The notes: generated by a model from the letters alone, not told the origin. Positions 25,491 to 34,369 are shown, counted from the first letter of the stretch. The stretch: 64,000 nucleotides of DNA from Streptomyces umbrinus (GCF_030817415.1 NZ_JAUSZI010000002.1:1612001-1676000), one strand, 5' to 3'. Numbers and translations are program-made.

Positions 25491-26927
25491 CTAGAAGGGG
25501 TAGCCCGCCACATCTCCCCGCACCGTCGTCCAGCGCAGGTCGGTGAAGGCCTCCAGGTTGGCCTCGCCGCCGAACCTGGCGCCGGTGCCGGAGGCGGCAA
25601 TGCCGCCGAAGGGCGCGACGGCCTCGTCGTTGACGGTCTGGTCGTTGATGTGGACGATCCCGGTGGGGACACGCTCGGCGAGGTCGAGGCCACGCGCGGT
25701 GTCCCGGGTGACGATGCCCAGCGAGAGGCCGTACGGCCCGTCGGAAGCGAGAGCTGCGGCCTCGTCGACGGTGCTGAACGAGCGCACCGGCGCGACCGGG
25801 CCGAAGACCTCCTCGGCGTACGCGGGGGTCGAGTCGTCGACCCCCGCGAGGACCGTCGGACGGTAGAACAGCCGGTCGTGGGTGCCGCCGGCAGCCAGCT
25901 TGGCGCCGCGTGCGGTGCTGGACTCGACCAGACCGTGGATCTTGGCGAGCTGGGCGTCGTCGATGATCGGCCCGAGGTGCACCTGCTCCCGGTGCGGGTC
26001 TCCGACAGCCAGCGAGTCGGCCTTCGCGGCGAGCCGCTCGATGTACTCCTCGTACAGAGAGGCGTGGACGAGGTGGCGGCCGGTGGTCATGCAGATCTGG
26101 CCCTGGTGGAAGAACGAGCCCCAGGCCGCCGTGGAGATCACCGCGTCGATGTCGGCGTCCTCCAGCACGATCAGCGCGGAGTTGCCGCCCAACTCCAGGT
26201 GTACGCGCTTGAGATGGCGGCCGGCGGCCTCACCCACCGCTCGCCCGGCGGCGGTTGAGCCCGTGAACGAGATCACCGGCACCTGCGGGTCGGCGACCAG
26301 TGCCTGCCCGGCTTCCGGGCCTCCGGGCAGCACGTGCAGCAGCCCTTGCGGGAGGCCCGCCTCGGCGAAGACCGCGGCGAGCGCGAGGCCGCCGCAGACC
26401 GCGGTGCGCGGGTCCGGCTTCAGTACGACGCCGTTGCCGAGCGCGAGCGCCGGGGCCACCGAGCGGATCGAGAGGATCAGCGGGGCGTTGAAGGGCGAGA
26501 TGACTCCCACGACGCCGACCGGGACACGCCGTGTGTACGACAGCCGGGCGGCCTCGGACGGCAGGACCTGTCCTGCCGGACGCGACGCGAGCGCGGCCGC
26601 CTCGTAGCACTCCTGGGCCGCGACATGCAGTTCGAAGTCGGCCTTGCCGGGGATGGACCCGGACTCACGCACGATCCAGTCGCGCAGTTCGTCGGCGTGC
26701 TGGGTGAACAGGTCACCGGCCCTGCGCAGGACGGCGGCGCGGACGAAGTGCGGGGCGCGGGCCCATTCCGCCTGGGCCGCACGGGCGGCCCCGGCGGCTG
26801 CCGAGACGTCCTCGGCGGAGGCGAGCGTGACGGTGCCGAGCGGGTCGCCGGTCGCGGGCTCCGTGACGGCGTACTCACCGCCCGACAAGCTGGGGGACTG
26901 CCAGTTCTCCGGGTCGAGCAGCGGCAT
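25491..26927 (-). CDS. Aromatic-aldehyde dehydrogenase (benzaldehyde/vanillin dehydrogenase type)
   Basis: Oxidises an aldehyde to the acid with NAD(P). 478 aa from ATG 26927. The oxyanion Asn is in VISPFNAPLILS, the general base Glu in HLELGGNSALIVL, the nucleophile Cys in FHQGQICMTTGR, and EEVFGPVAPV and PFGGIAASGTGARFGG mark the family. FHQGQICM is the form common in benzaldehyde/vanillin dehydrogenases. It lies 17 nt after pobA, so its likely substrate is 4-hydroxybenzaldehyde (or vanillin), feeding 4-hydroxybenzoate to PobA. Confidence 0.87.
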   Translation of the reverse strand: MPLLDPENWQSPSLSGGEYAVTEPATGDPLGTVTLASAEDVSAAAGAARAAQAEWARAPHFVRAAVLRRAGDLFTQHADELRDWIVRESGSIPGKADFELHVAAQECYEAAALASRPAGQVLPSEAARLSYTRRVPVGVVGVISPFNAPLILSIRSVAPALALGNGVVLKPDPRTAVCGGLALAAVFAEAGLPQGLLHVLPGGPEAGQALVADPQVPVISFTGSTAAGRAVGEAAGRHLKRVHLELGGNSALIVLEDADIDAVISTAAWGSFFHQGQICMTTGRHLVHASLYEEYIERLAAKADSLAVGDPHREQVHLGPIIDDAQLAKIHGLVESSTARGAKLAAGGTHDRLFYRPTVLAGVDDSTPAYAEEVFGPVAPVRSFSTVDEAAALASDGPYGLSLGIVTRDTARGLDLAERVPTGIVHINDQTVNDEAVAPFGGIAASGTGARFGGEANLEAFTDLRWTTVRGDVAGYPF

Positions 26928-26944
26928 GACGGCTCTCCGTTCGG

Positions 26945-28168
26945 TCAGTGGACACCGGTGGGACCCACAGCGCGAAGGGTGGCCGCGAGCGGAAGTCCCG
27001 TGTAGTTCGCGGCCAGTTCGGCGGCCGCGGGGCGGGATGCCGCGATCCGCCGCAGTCGCGCGAGCTGCAGCCGGTCCTCGAAGGCATCCCTATCTGGTTG
27101 AGCGTGCAACATCTTAGTCATGTCGTACGAGAAGCGCGTCGCCTGCCAGACCCGTTCGAGGCACAACTCCGAGTAGGAGTCGAGGAGTTGGGTCGAACCC
27201 GAGCGGTGGAGCTCGGCGAAGCCGCGGGCCAGGACCCGGACGTCGGACACGGCCAGGTTCAGCCCCTTGGCGCCCGTCGGCGGCACGATGTGCGCGGCGT
27301 CCCCGGCGAGGAAGAGGCGTCCGTGGCGCATCGGCTCGTGGACGTAACTCCGCATCCCGGTGACCGACTTGGAGGTGATCGGGCCGCGCTCCAGCCGCCA
27401 GTCGCCGTCGATCGCGAAGCGTGCGTCGAGCTCGTCCCAGATGCGTTCGTCGGGCCAGTCGTCGGCGTCCGTGCCGTTCGGGACCTGCAGATACAGCCGT
27501 GACACCGACGTCGAGCGCATGCTGTGCAGCGCGAAGCCTCCCGGGCCGCGCGCGTAGATCAACTCCTCGCAGGAGGGCGCCACATCGGCCAGGATCCCGA
27601 GCCAGGAGTAGGGGTAGTCGTGCTCGTACGTACGGCTGAGGCCGGCCGGGAAGGCATCGCGGGCGATGCCGTGGAAGCCGTCGCAGCCGACCACGTAGTC
27701 GCAGGTGAGGGTCTGTTCGCGGCCGTCGTGCACAAAGCGCACGAGGGGTGCGCCGCCGCCCGGCTCCTCGACCGCGTTCTCGACGGCGAGCACCTCGGCC
27801 TCGAACAACAGCGGCGCCCCGTCGGCGAGTTGGAGTTCCACGAGGTCCTTCACGATCTCCGTCTGGGCGTAGATCGTGACGGTGCGGCCGCCGGTGAGCA
27901 CGGGAAAGTCGATGCGGTGCCGCTCGCGGTCGAAGCGCAGCTCGATGCCGTTGTGGACCAGCCCCTCGGCCTCCAGCCGGTCGGCGGCGCCGCACTCACG
28001 CAGGGCGTCCACCGTGCCCTGCTCCAGCATCCCGGCGCGCTGCCGCTGCTCGACGTACTCGCGCGTCCTGCTCTCCAGGACGACGCAGTCGATCCCCGTC
28101 CGGTGCAGCAGCCGGGCCAGCAGGAGCCCGGCCGGGCCTCCGCCGATGATGCCGACCGTGGTACGCAT
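26945..28168 (-). CDS. pobA: 4-hydroxybenzoate 3-monooxygenase
   Basis: Flavin hydroxylase that makes protocatechuate. 407 aa from ATG 28168 (GGGAGG upstream). Motifs: FAD loop IGGGPAGLLLARLL (8-21), the active-site region SRTREYVEQRQRAGMLEQGTV, DYVVGCDGFHG, and GDAAHIVPPTGAKGLN near 288-303; length is close to the usual 390-400. The segment coding MTKMLHAQPDRD (27085-27120) uses codons that are non-preferred in this genome, unlike the rest. It lies between the LacI regulator and the aldehyde dehydrogenase as one unit. The lower protocatechuate (pca) genes are not in the window. Confidence 0.92.
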   Translation of the reverse strand: MRTTVGIIGGGPAGLLLARLLHRTGIDCVVLESRTREYVEQRQRAGMLEQGTVDALRECGAADRLEAEGLVHNGIELRFDRERHRIDFPVLTGGRTVTIYAQTEIVKDLVELQLADGAPLLFEAEVLAVENAVEEPGGGAPLVRFVHDGREQTLTCDYVVGCDGFHGIARDAFPAGLSRTYEHDYPYSWLGILADVAPSCEELIYARGPGGFALHSMRSTSVSRLYLQVPNGTDADDWPDERIWDELDARFAIDGDWRLERGPITSKSVTGMRSYVHEPMRHGRLFLAGDAAHIVPPTGAKGLNLAVSDVRVLARGFAELHRSGSTQLLDSYSELCLERVWQATRFSYDMTKMLHAQPDRDAFEDRLQLARLRRIAASRPAAAELAANYTGLPLAATLRAVGPTGVH

Positions 28169-28186
28169 GACGCGCCTCCCAGGTGT

Positions 28187-29221
28187 TCAGCTCGATTCGC
28201 GGTGCACGACCGTCGCTCCCAGCACCTCGTGCGCCTCCGGCGGGGCGCCGGGCTCCCGCACCGCGCGGTCGACCAGCTCGGCGAGCTCCCGTCCGGACGG
28301 CAGGTCGATGTGGACGGTGCTCAGCCGGGGACGCAGCAGCCGGCCGAGCATCAGGTCGTCGGCGCCGATGACAGCAGTGTCCCCCGGGATGCCGATGCCT
28401 TCATCCTGAAGGGCGCGCATCAGCAGCATCGCGTACTCGTCGTTGTAGGCGAACACGGCGTCCAGGCCCAATGAGCGCCAGCGAGCGGCGAGTTGGGACG
28501 CGGCCTCCTCGTCGTAGGCGAGCGACACCTCGGTCACGGACGCGTCCGAGCCGCTGAGGGCCTGCCGTACGCCTTCGAAGCGGGGCTTGGAGAAGATCTC
28601 CAGACCGGGGTCCTCGGGCACCACGACTCCGACGCGACGGTAGCCGCGGGCCCGCAGGTGGGCACCCGCACTGCGGCCGACCTCGTGGTGGTCCATGATC
28701 AGGGCGTGCGCGCCCTCGACCCGGTCGGGTCCGAGGGTGACGACGGCCCGGGCGCCGGAGCGCTTGAGGACGGCCACGCCCTCCGTGCCGAGTCCGCTGC
28801 CGGGTACGAGCACGGCGACCGGGCGCAGTTCGGCCCAGGCGCGGGCCGCCTCGTCGCCCTGGAGGCCGACGCTGCCGTACTGCACGACGGTGTAGTCGAG
28901 TCGGCTCAGGGCCCACTGGAGTTCGTTGAAGAACTGGCTGTAGAGCGGGCCCACGGGCACGTCGGGCGCGGGCATCAGGACCATGCGGCTGTGCCCGGCG
29001 CGCAGGCTGCGGGCCGCGGCGTGCGGTACGTACCCGAGTTCCTTGGCCGCCTGGTGGACACGGCGACGGGTGGGCTCGCTGATCCGTACGGCGCTGGTGT
29101 TGTTCAGGACGTAGGAGACGGTCGCGCGCGAGACCCCCGCCAGGCGGGCCACATCGGCACTCGTGGGCACGGAGTGCGGCGCGGGCGACGTAAGGGCGGA
29201 TGTTTTCGGTATCTGCACCAT
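28187..29221 (-). CDS. LacI family regulator of the pobA-aldehyde dehydrogenase unit
   Basis: 344 aa from ATG 29221; ATG 29233 and GTG near 29170 are alternatives, none with a strong ribosome site. The helix-turn-helix SADVARLAGVSRATVSYVLN is at about 21-40 with the hinge region RRRVHQAAKELGYVPHAAARSLR. The periplasmic-binding-like effector domain follows. It lies 18 nt before pobA on the same strand, so it is probably cotranscribed and autoregulatory. LacI control of hydroxybenzoate breakdown is not the usual arrangement (IclR or AraC types are more common), so the effector is uncertain. Confidence 0.83.
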   Translation of the reverse strand: MVQIPKTSALTSPAPHSVPTSADVARLAGVSRATVSYVLNNTSAVRISEPTRRRVHQAAKELGYVPHAAARSLRAGHSRMVLMPAPDVPVGPLYSQFFNELQWALSRLDYTVVQYGSVGLQGDEAARAWAELRPVAVLVPGSGLGTEGVAVLKRSGARAVVTLGPDRVEGAHALIMDHHEVGRSAGAHLRARGYRRVGVVVPEDPGLEIFSKPRFEGVRQALSGSDASVTEVSLAYDEEAASQLAARWRSLGLDAVFAYNDEYAMLLMRALQDEGIGIPGDTAVIGADDLMLGRLLRPRLSTVHIDLPSGRELAELVDRAVREPGAPPEAHEVLGATVVHRESS

Positions 29222-29331
29222 GACGTACGGCATCTTTGCAGAAGCCGGGGAAGGGCCCGGGGCCGGGGGCGCCGCGCGCGGCGGACCTGCGGAACCGCCG
29301 CACCGGGCCCAGTGCGGCCCAAGTCCCGGGC

Positions 29332-29994
29332 CTACTGGGGCAGTTCCGTACTCGTCACACGTGCGACCAGGTCGATCCATCCCGCGTCCAGGCGCTCCAT
29401 CGGCATCCCGCACTCCTCGGTCAGGTGGTGGATCAGGGCGGGGTCGAGATAGCCCATCAGGGCCTGGGCGAGGAGGGCGCAGTCGGCGTCGGGCACCGCC
29501 TGCCGCAGCAGCAGGGTGACGTGACCGGACAGAAAACGCGTAGGTGGGATGGAGTAGCGGCGGGCCGCTTCCGGCTGGGCCGCCAGTTGGAGCTCCAGGT
29601 GGTCGGCCGCCTGACGCAGGACGGCCAGACCGAACGCCCTCAGCCGGTCGACGGGCGGCGCTCCGGGGCCCAGCGGCGGCGGCCCGCTGAGGAAGGCCGC
29701 CTGGAGCTGTTTCGCGGAGTGGTCGAGCAGGGCCGTCAGCAGGCCGGTGCGGTCGCCGAAGCGGCGGAAGACCGTCCCTTTTCCCACCGAGGCCGCCACG
29801 GCCACCGCCTCCATCGTGACGCCGGCCGCTCCGTGCTCCTCGATCAGCCGTGTGGCCGCCTCCAGCAGCCGGGCCCGGTTCCGCGCCGCGTCGGCGCGCA
29901 GGCAGGGCTCGTCCTCGGCGGAGCCGAGCTCCAGCAGGACGGGCTCGCCGGTCGATTCCTGAGGCTTCGGCAGGGGCGGCAGGGAGGCGGACAT
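29332..29994 (-). CDS. TetR family regulator divergent from the FMN reductase
   Basis: 220 aa from ATG 29994; a GTG 6 nt upstream is an alternative. After a Pro-rich N-terminus, the helix-turn-helix is at about 37-82: RNRARLLEAATRLIEEHGAAG, TMEAVAVAASVGKGTVFRRFG. The C-terminal half is the ligand and dimer domain. Between it and the reductase gene lie two GGACC-NN-GGTCC sites, which are almost certainly its operators. Homologues next to such reductases respond to quinone-like or electrophilic compounds; here the ligand is unknown. Confidence 0.88.
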   Translation of the reverse strand: MSASLPPLPKPQESTGEPVLLELGSAEDEPCLRADAARNRARLLEAATRLIEEHGAAGVTMEAVAVAASVGKGTVFRRFGDRTGLLTALLDHSAKQLQAAFLSGPPPLGPGAPPVDRLRAFGLAVLRQAADHLELQLAAQPEAARRYSIPPTRFLSGHVTLLLRQAVPDADCALLAQALMGYLDPALIHHLTEECGMPMERLDAGWIDLVARVTSTELPQ

Positions 29995-30025
29995 GAACAC
30001 AGCGTATCGCCCCGGGAAGAAAACT

Positions 30026-30072
30026 GGACCGTGGTCCGTTTAGGTGCTACAACTTTAAACGGACCTCGGTCC
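30026..30072. promoter_or_regulatory. Twin TetR operators between the tetR and FMN reductase genes
   Basis: GGACCGTGGTCC at 30026-30037 and GGACCTCGGTCC at 30061-30072: the same inverted repeat GGACC-NN-GGTCC, 35 nt apart centre to centre. Flanks are also mirrored (TCCGTTTA and TTTAAACGGA). The AT-rich CTACAACTTTAAACGG lies between and should contain the promoter. Confidence 0.8.
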
Positions 30073-30112
30073 GGATCGTAACGGCAATGTTTCACCCCCC
30101 TTGGAGTTCCCC

Positions 30113-30676
30113 ATGTCTGTTCGCATCCTCGCGCTCGTCGGCAGCCTCCGCGCCGGCTCCCACAACCGCCAGCTCGCCGAGGCCTCCGTCAAGCTCGCCC
30201 CCGAGGGCGCGGAGATCAACCTGTTCGAGGGCCTCGCCGAGATCCCCTTCTACAACGAGGACATCGACGTGGAGGGCAGCGTCCCGGCCGCCGCCGTCCG
30301 GCTGCGCGAGGCCGCGGCCGCCGCCGACGCCCTGCTGCTCTTCTCGCCCGAGTACAACGGCACCATCCCGGCCGTCCTGAAGAACGCCATCGACTGGCTG
30401 TCCCGCCCGTTCGGCGCGAGCGCGCTGAAGGACAAGCCCCTCGCCGTCGTCGGCACCGCCTACGGCCAGTTCGGCGGCGTCTGGGCGCAGGACGAGACCC
30501 GCAAGGCGGCGGGCATCGCCGGTGCCAAGGTCCTCGAGGACATCAAGCTCTCGATCCCCGGCTCCGTGGTCCGCTTCGCCGAGACGCACCCGGCCGACGA
30601 CACCGAGGTCGCCGCCCAGCTCACCGAGGTCATCGGCCGCATCCACGGCGAGGCCGGCGCACCCGTCGCCGCCTGA
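30113..30676 (+). CDS. NADPH-dependent FMN reductase (quinone/chromate reductase-like)
   Basis: 187 aa from ATG 30113, TTGGAG upstream. Flavodoxin-like fold: the FMN phosphate loop VGSLRAGSHNRQLAEA (9-24), SPEYNGTIPAVLKNAIDWLSRP (77-98) that contacts the isoalloxazine ring, and VGTAYGQFGG. Enzymes of this family make two-electron reductions of quinones, azo compounds or chromate. It is controlled by the divergent TetR protein and ends in a strong terminator, so it is a single inducible gene. Confidence 0.9.
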   Translation: MSVRILALVGSLRAGSHNRQLAEASVKLAPEGAEINLFEGLAEIPFYNEDIDVEGSVPAAAVRLREAAAAADALLLFSPEYNGTIPAVLKNAIDWLSRPFGASALKDKPLAVVGTAYGQFGGVWAQDETRKAAGIAGAKVLEDIKLSIPGSVVRFAETHPADDTEVAAQLTEVIGRIHGEAGAPVAA

Positions 30677-30710
30677 CGACGACAGACTCCCGCGGCTCGC
30701 CGCGAGGGGC

Positions 30711-30749
30711 GGGAGGGGGCCGGAACCGACCTGGTTCCGGCCCCCTCCC
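30711..30749. terminator. Strong terminator hairpin after the FMN reductase gene
   Basis: Perfect 17-bp stem: GGGAGGGGGCCGGAACC (30711-30727) and GGTTCCGGCCCCCTCCC (30733-30749), 5-nt loop. Confidence 0.9.
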
Positions 30750-30842
30750 GTACGTCCGTCCGTCCGGTGGCCGCCTCCCGGCACCACCGGTCCTCACAGC
30801 CCGGCCGGGCCCTCGATCCGGCCTGGAAGGCACCGGTTCACG

Positions 30843-31700
30843 ATGACGACGCCCGACCCGGCCCCTGCCCCCGTCCCCGCCACGCCGCCGAAGCTGGTGG
30901 CGACCGACCTGGACGGGACGCTGCTGCGCAGCGACGGGACCCTCTCCGGGCGGACGGCGGTCGCGCTCGCGGCGGCCGAGGCGGCGGGGATCCGCCTCGC
31001 CCTCGTCACCGGCCGTCCCCCGCGTGGCCTTCCCGCTCTGCACCGCGACATCGGCCGGCACTTCGCCGTCACCGCGAACGGCGCCGCCGTGTACGCACCC
31101 GACGGCACGCCCGTACGGCTGTCGCCGTTCCCTGCCGCCTCGGTGGCCCCGCTCGTGGCGCGGGTGCGCGCGGCGGTGCCGGGTGTTTCCTTCGCCTTCG
31201 AGTACGAGACGGTCTTCGGCCACGAACCGGCGTACCCCGCATGGTCGTACGGGGAGTCCGAGGTCGAACTGATCGGCAGCGCCGAGGAGTTGCTGGCGAG
31301 CGACCCCGACCGTCCGGTCCTCAAGATCCTGGCGCATCATCCGACGCTGTCGTTGCGCGACTTCCATACGCGGGCGCATGTCAGCGCGGGCACGGACGCC
31401 GAGACCACGCACTCCACGGGGCTCGCGCTCGTCGAGTTCAGCGCGCCGGGGGTCACCAAGGCCAGCGCGCTGACCGCCTGGAGCGCCGGGCTCGGCATAC
31501 GTCCCGACGACATCGCCGCGTTCGGCGACATGCCCAACGACCTGCCCATGCTCAGGGCCGTGGGCCGTTCGTACGCCATGGCCAACGCCGATCCCGAGGT
31601 CAGGAGGGCGGCGCGGTTCCACACCGCCTCCAACGACGAGGACGGGGTGGCCCGGGTGCTGGAGCAGTTCGTCGCACTGGCGTACCGCCAGCCCGCGTAG
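30843..31700 (+). CDS. HAD superfamily phosphatase (Cof/subclass IIB)
   Basis: 285 aa from ATG 30843. Motif I is VATDLDGTLLRSDG (18-31), motif II LALVTGRPP, and motif III/IV AAFGDMPNDLPMLRAVG with the preceding VTKASALTAW Lys. The inserted cap between motifs II and III is of the IIB alpha/beta type. Members hydrolyse sugar phosphates or similar small phosphates; the substrate is unknown. Downstream 31701-31801 shows no gene. Confidence 0.88.
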   Translation: MTTPDPAPAPVPATPPKLVATDLDGTLLRSDGTLSGRTAVALAAAEAAGIRLALVTGRPPRGLPALHRDIGRHFAVTANGAAVYAPDGTPVRLSPFPAASVAPLVARVRAAVPGVSFAFEYETVFGHEPAYPAWSYGESEVELIGSAEELLASDPDRPVLKILAHHPTLSLRDFHTRAHVSAGTDAETTHSTGLALVEFSAPGVTKASALTAWSAGLGIRPDDIAAFGDMPNDLPMLRAVGRSYAMANADPEVRRAARFHTASNDEDGVARVLEQFVALAYRQPA

Positions 31701-31801
31701 GCAGCTCGCCCGAGTCCGTGTGGGTCGGGGCGCGTCAGAAGTCCTGCGGGGCAGGCCAATCAATCACGGTGGTCGAGGGCGCGCCCCAAAAGCCCTGTGG
31801 T

Positions 31802-32683
31802 TCAGCCGAGTTCGGCCAGGCGCTCGACCGCCGGGGCCACCCTCCGCTCAATCCACTCGGCCGGCTCGTCCACGCGCGGGCCGAGGATCACGGTCTCGAT
31901 CCCGAGCTTGGCGTAGCCCTCCAACTCCCGGGTGAAGGCGTCGAGTTCGGCCTCGCCCCGCGGGTCGCCCGAGTGGGTGAGCGTCTTGTGGATGTCGGCG
32001 TACTCGCGCCCCACGGCGTCGCAGTGCCCGCGCAGGACGTCCAGCTTGTGCGCGACCTCCTCCGGGGTCGATGCGAAGAGGTTGCAGGCGTCCCCGTACT
32101 GGGCGACCAGCCGGAGGGTCTTCTTCTCGCCGCCCCCGCCGATCATGATCCGCGGACGCGGGGTGCTCACCGGCGCCGGTACGCAGAGGGTCTCGGCGAG
32201 CCGGTAGTGCTTGCCCTCGAAGGGACCGTCGGCCTCCGGGTCCCACATCTGCAGGCAGATCCGCAGTGTCTCCTCAAGCCGCTCGAAGCGCTCCGCGAGC
32301 GGCGGGAACGGCACGCCCAGACCCTCGTGCTCGCGGCCGTACCAGGCCGCTCCGATGCCCAGGGTGGCCCGGCCGCCGGACAGGACGTCGAGCGTGGTGG
32401 CGATCTTGGCGAGCAGTCCGGGGTGCCGGTACGTCACGCCGGTCACCAGCGTGCCGAGCTGGACCGTGGAAGTGTGGGCCGCGAGGAAGCCGAGGGTCGT
32501 GTAGGCCTCCAGCATGTCGCTCTCGGCACCGCCGTTGAACTCCATCTGGAAGTAGTGGTCCATGACCGACATCCAGCTCACGCCCGCCGCCTCGGCGGCG
32601 GCGCCCGCGGCGGCCAGCTCGGGACCGAGCGCGGCCGCGCCCCGGGGGTGGTTGAACCGGTTGATGTGTACGCCGACCCGCAT
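31802..32683 (-). CDS. LLM-class F420-dependent oxidoreductase (TIM-barrel)
   Basis: 293 aa. I chose the ATG at 32683, which has GGAG 7 nt upstream; a GTG at 32698 is also possible. Bacterial-luciferase-like barrel: VGVHINRFN, SWMSVMDHYFQM, LAAHTSTVQLGTLVTGVTYRHPGLLAK and DVLSGGRATLGIGAAWYGREHEGLGVPFPP are typical of the F420 subfamily, as is IMIGGGGEKKTLRL. Cofactor assignment follows family knowledge only. A possible -35/-10 pair lies at 32765-32735. Confidence 0.86.
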   Translation of the reverse strand: MRVGVHINRFNHPRGAAALGPELAAAGAAAEAAGVSWMSVMDHYFQMEFNGGAESDMLEAYTTLGFLAAHTSTVQLGTLVTGVTYRHPGLLAKIATTLDVLSGGRATLGIGAAWYGREHEGLGVPFPPLAERFERLEETLRICLQMWDPEADGPFEGKHYRLAETLCVPAPVSTPRPRIMIGGGGEKKTLRLVAQYGDACNLFASTPEEVAHKLDVLRGHCDAVGREYADIHKTLTHSGDPRGEAELDAFTRELEGYAKLGIETVILGPRVDEPAEWIERRVAPAVERLAELG

Positions 32684-32734
32684 GTCCGTCTCCGTCACCC
32701 TGGGCTCACCGTCGGACCGTCACCGACTGCCATG

Positions 32735-32765
32735 ACGGTAGATCTTGGAGCACGCTCGAAGTCAA
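32735..32765 (-). promoter_or_regulatory. Possible promoter of the LLM oxidoreductase gene
   Basis: On the minus strand TTGACT (32765-32760) and TACCGT (32740-32735) are separated by 19 nt, about 50 nt before the start codon. The match to the vegetative consensus is modest. Confidence 0.3.
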
Positions 32766-32908
32766 GGGCCGACGTACCGTCCGACCGGCGGGAGCGGTGC
32801 CACGGACGGGCGAATCACCACCCCGGCAAGGGAAGTCGCCCTTCCCGTACCGCTGGGCCCGCCTTGACGTTACCGTTCAGTAGACAACACGCTCCCGGAG
32901 GTGGCCGT

Positions 32909-34360
32909 ATGACTCCCGTGACTCCCGACCGTGCCGCGGGTCTCGCGGAGTGTGCCCGCGCCCTGGCCGAGGGAACGGTGTCCTCGCGGACGCTCGTCGA
33001 GGAGGCCCTCGCCCGGATCGAGGCATCTCAGGGCACGCTGAACGCCTTCCGGCTGGTGCGTGCCGAGGCCGCGCTCGCCGAGGCCGACGCCGCGGACAAG
33101 GAGCTGGCGGCGGGCGAACGCCGACCTCTGCTCGGGGTGCCGGTGGCGGTCAAGGACGACATGGACGTGGCGGGCGAGCCGACCGCGTTCGGCTGCCGCG
33201 GGGAGTTCCCGCCGGTGGCCGAGGACGGCGAGGCGGTGCGGCGGCTGCGGGCGGCCGGGGCCGTGGTCGTCGGCAAGACCAACACCTGCGAGTTCGGACA
33301 GTGGCCCTTCACCGAGGGGCCGGCCTTCGGTGAGACCCGCAACCCGTGGCACACCGGGCACACGCCGGGCGGTTCGTCCGGCGGTTCGGCGGCCGCGGTC
33401 GCGGCCGGTCTGGTGCCCGCCGCGCTGGGCTCGGACGGCGCGGGCTCGGTGCGGATCCCGGCCTCCTGGACGCATCTGATCGGCATCAAACCGCAGCGCG
33501 GCCGCATCTCGACCTGGCCGCGCGCGGAGTCCTTCCACGGCATCACGGTCAACGGCACGCTCGCCCGTACGGTCGAGGACGCCGCGCTGCTGCTGGACGC
33601 GGCGAGCGGCAGCCACGAGCGCGATCTGCACCGCCCGTCCGCGCTGCGTGTGTCGGACGCGGTGGGCCGGGAGCCGGGAAGACTGCGCATCGCGCTCTCG
33701 CTGAAGCCGCCGTTCACGGCGCTGCCCGCCCGGCTGCGACCCGACGTACGCGCCCGGGTCCTCGCCCTCGCGGAGCGGCTGGCCGCGCTCGGCCACGAGG
33801 TGGAGGAGGCCGATCCGCCGTACGGGCAGATCGGGCTGGCCTTCGTCCCGCGCGCCACGGCCGGGATCGCCGAGCGGGTCCGCGAGACGCCTTATCCCGA
33901 CCTGCTCGACCGGCGCACTCTGGAAGCCGCCCGACTGGGCCGGCTGCTCGGCGGGGCCCCGCTGCGGCTGGCCCGGCGCGCCGAGGCGAGGCTGCACCGG
34001 CGCATCGGCTCGCTCTTCGACACGTACGACGTGGTGCTCGCGCCGACGACCGCCGCTCCCCCGCCGCGTATCGGCGCGCTGCACGAGCTGAGCGGCTTCG
34101 GCACCGACCGGGCCATGATCGCCGCCTGTCCGTACGCCTGGCCATGGAACGTGCTGGGCTGGCCCGGTGTCAACGTCCCCGCGGGGTTCGTCGACGGCTC
34201 CCTGCCGGTGGGCGCGCAGCTGCTCGGGCCCGCGGACAGCGAACCCGTTCTCGTGTCGCTGGCCGCGCAGTTGGAGGCGGACCAGCGGTGGTACGAGAGC
34301 TGGCCGAGCCGCGAAGTGGACGGTGCCGTACCTGAGTTCGGGTCGCCCTCCGGCCCGTAG
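32909..34360 (+). CDS. Amidase (amidase-signature family)
   Basis: 483 aa from ATG 32909, CGGAGG at 32896-32901. The Ser-cisSer-Lys triad is visible: Lys82 in VAVKDDMD, the Gly/Ser loop PGGSSGGSAAAV (153-164) and Ser180 in SDGAGSVRIPA. It hydrolyses an amide to acid and ammonia; the substrate is not predictable. Compared with GatA there is no GatB/C neighbour, so a free-standing amidase is likely. An in-frame opening extends leftward for hundreds of codons but is antisense to the LLM gene. Confidence 0.9.
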   Translation: MTPVTPDRAAGLAECARALAEGTVSSRTLVEEALARIEASQGTLNAFRLVRAEAALAEADAADKELAAGERRPLLGVPVAVKDDMDVAGEPTAFGCRGEFPPVAEDGEAVRRLRAAGAVVVGKTNTCEFGQWPFTEGPAFGETRNPWHTGHTPGGSSGGSAAAVAAGLVPAALGSDGAGSVRIPASWTHLIGIKPQRGRISTWPRAESFHGITVNGTLARTVEDAALLLDAASGSHERDLHRPSALRVSDAVGREPGRLRIALSLKPPFTALPARLRPDVRARVLALAERLAALGHEVEEADPPYGQIGLAFVPRATAGIAERVRETPYPDLLDRRTLEAARLGRLLGGAPLRLARRAEARLHRRIGSLFDTYDVVLAPTTAAPPPRIGALHELSGFGTDRAMIAACPYAWPWNVLGWPGVNVPAGFVDGSLPVGAQLLGPADSEPVLVSLAAQLEADQRWYESWPSREVDGAVPEFGSPSGP

Positions 34361-34369
34361 TCTGGGGCC

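Noticed and set aside
32861..32890. A strong promoter from TTGACG at 32864 for the amidase gene
   Set aside because: No -10 at acceptable spacing; TAGACA is only 11 nt away.
30767..34360. A single open frame of about 1,200 codons on the plus strand
   Set aside because: Its first two thirds are antisense to the LLM oxidoreductase gene or out of frame with the HAD gene, and the translation is Arg/Gly/His-rich there. Only the last 483 codons (amidase) are real.
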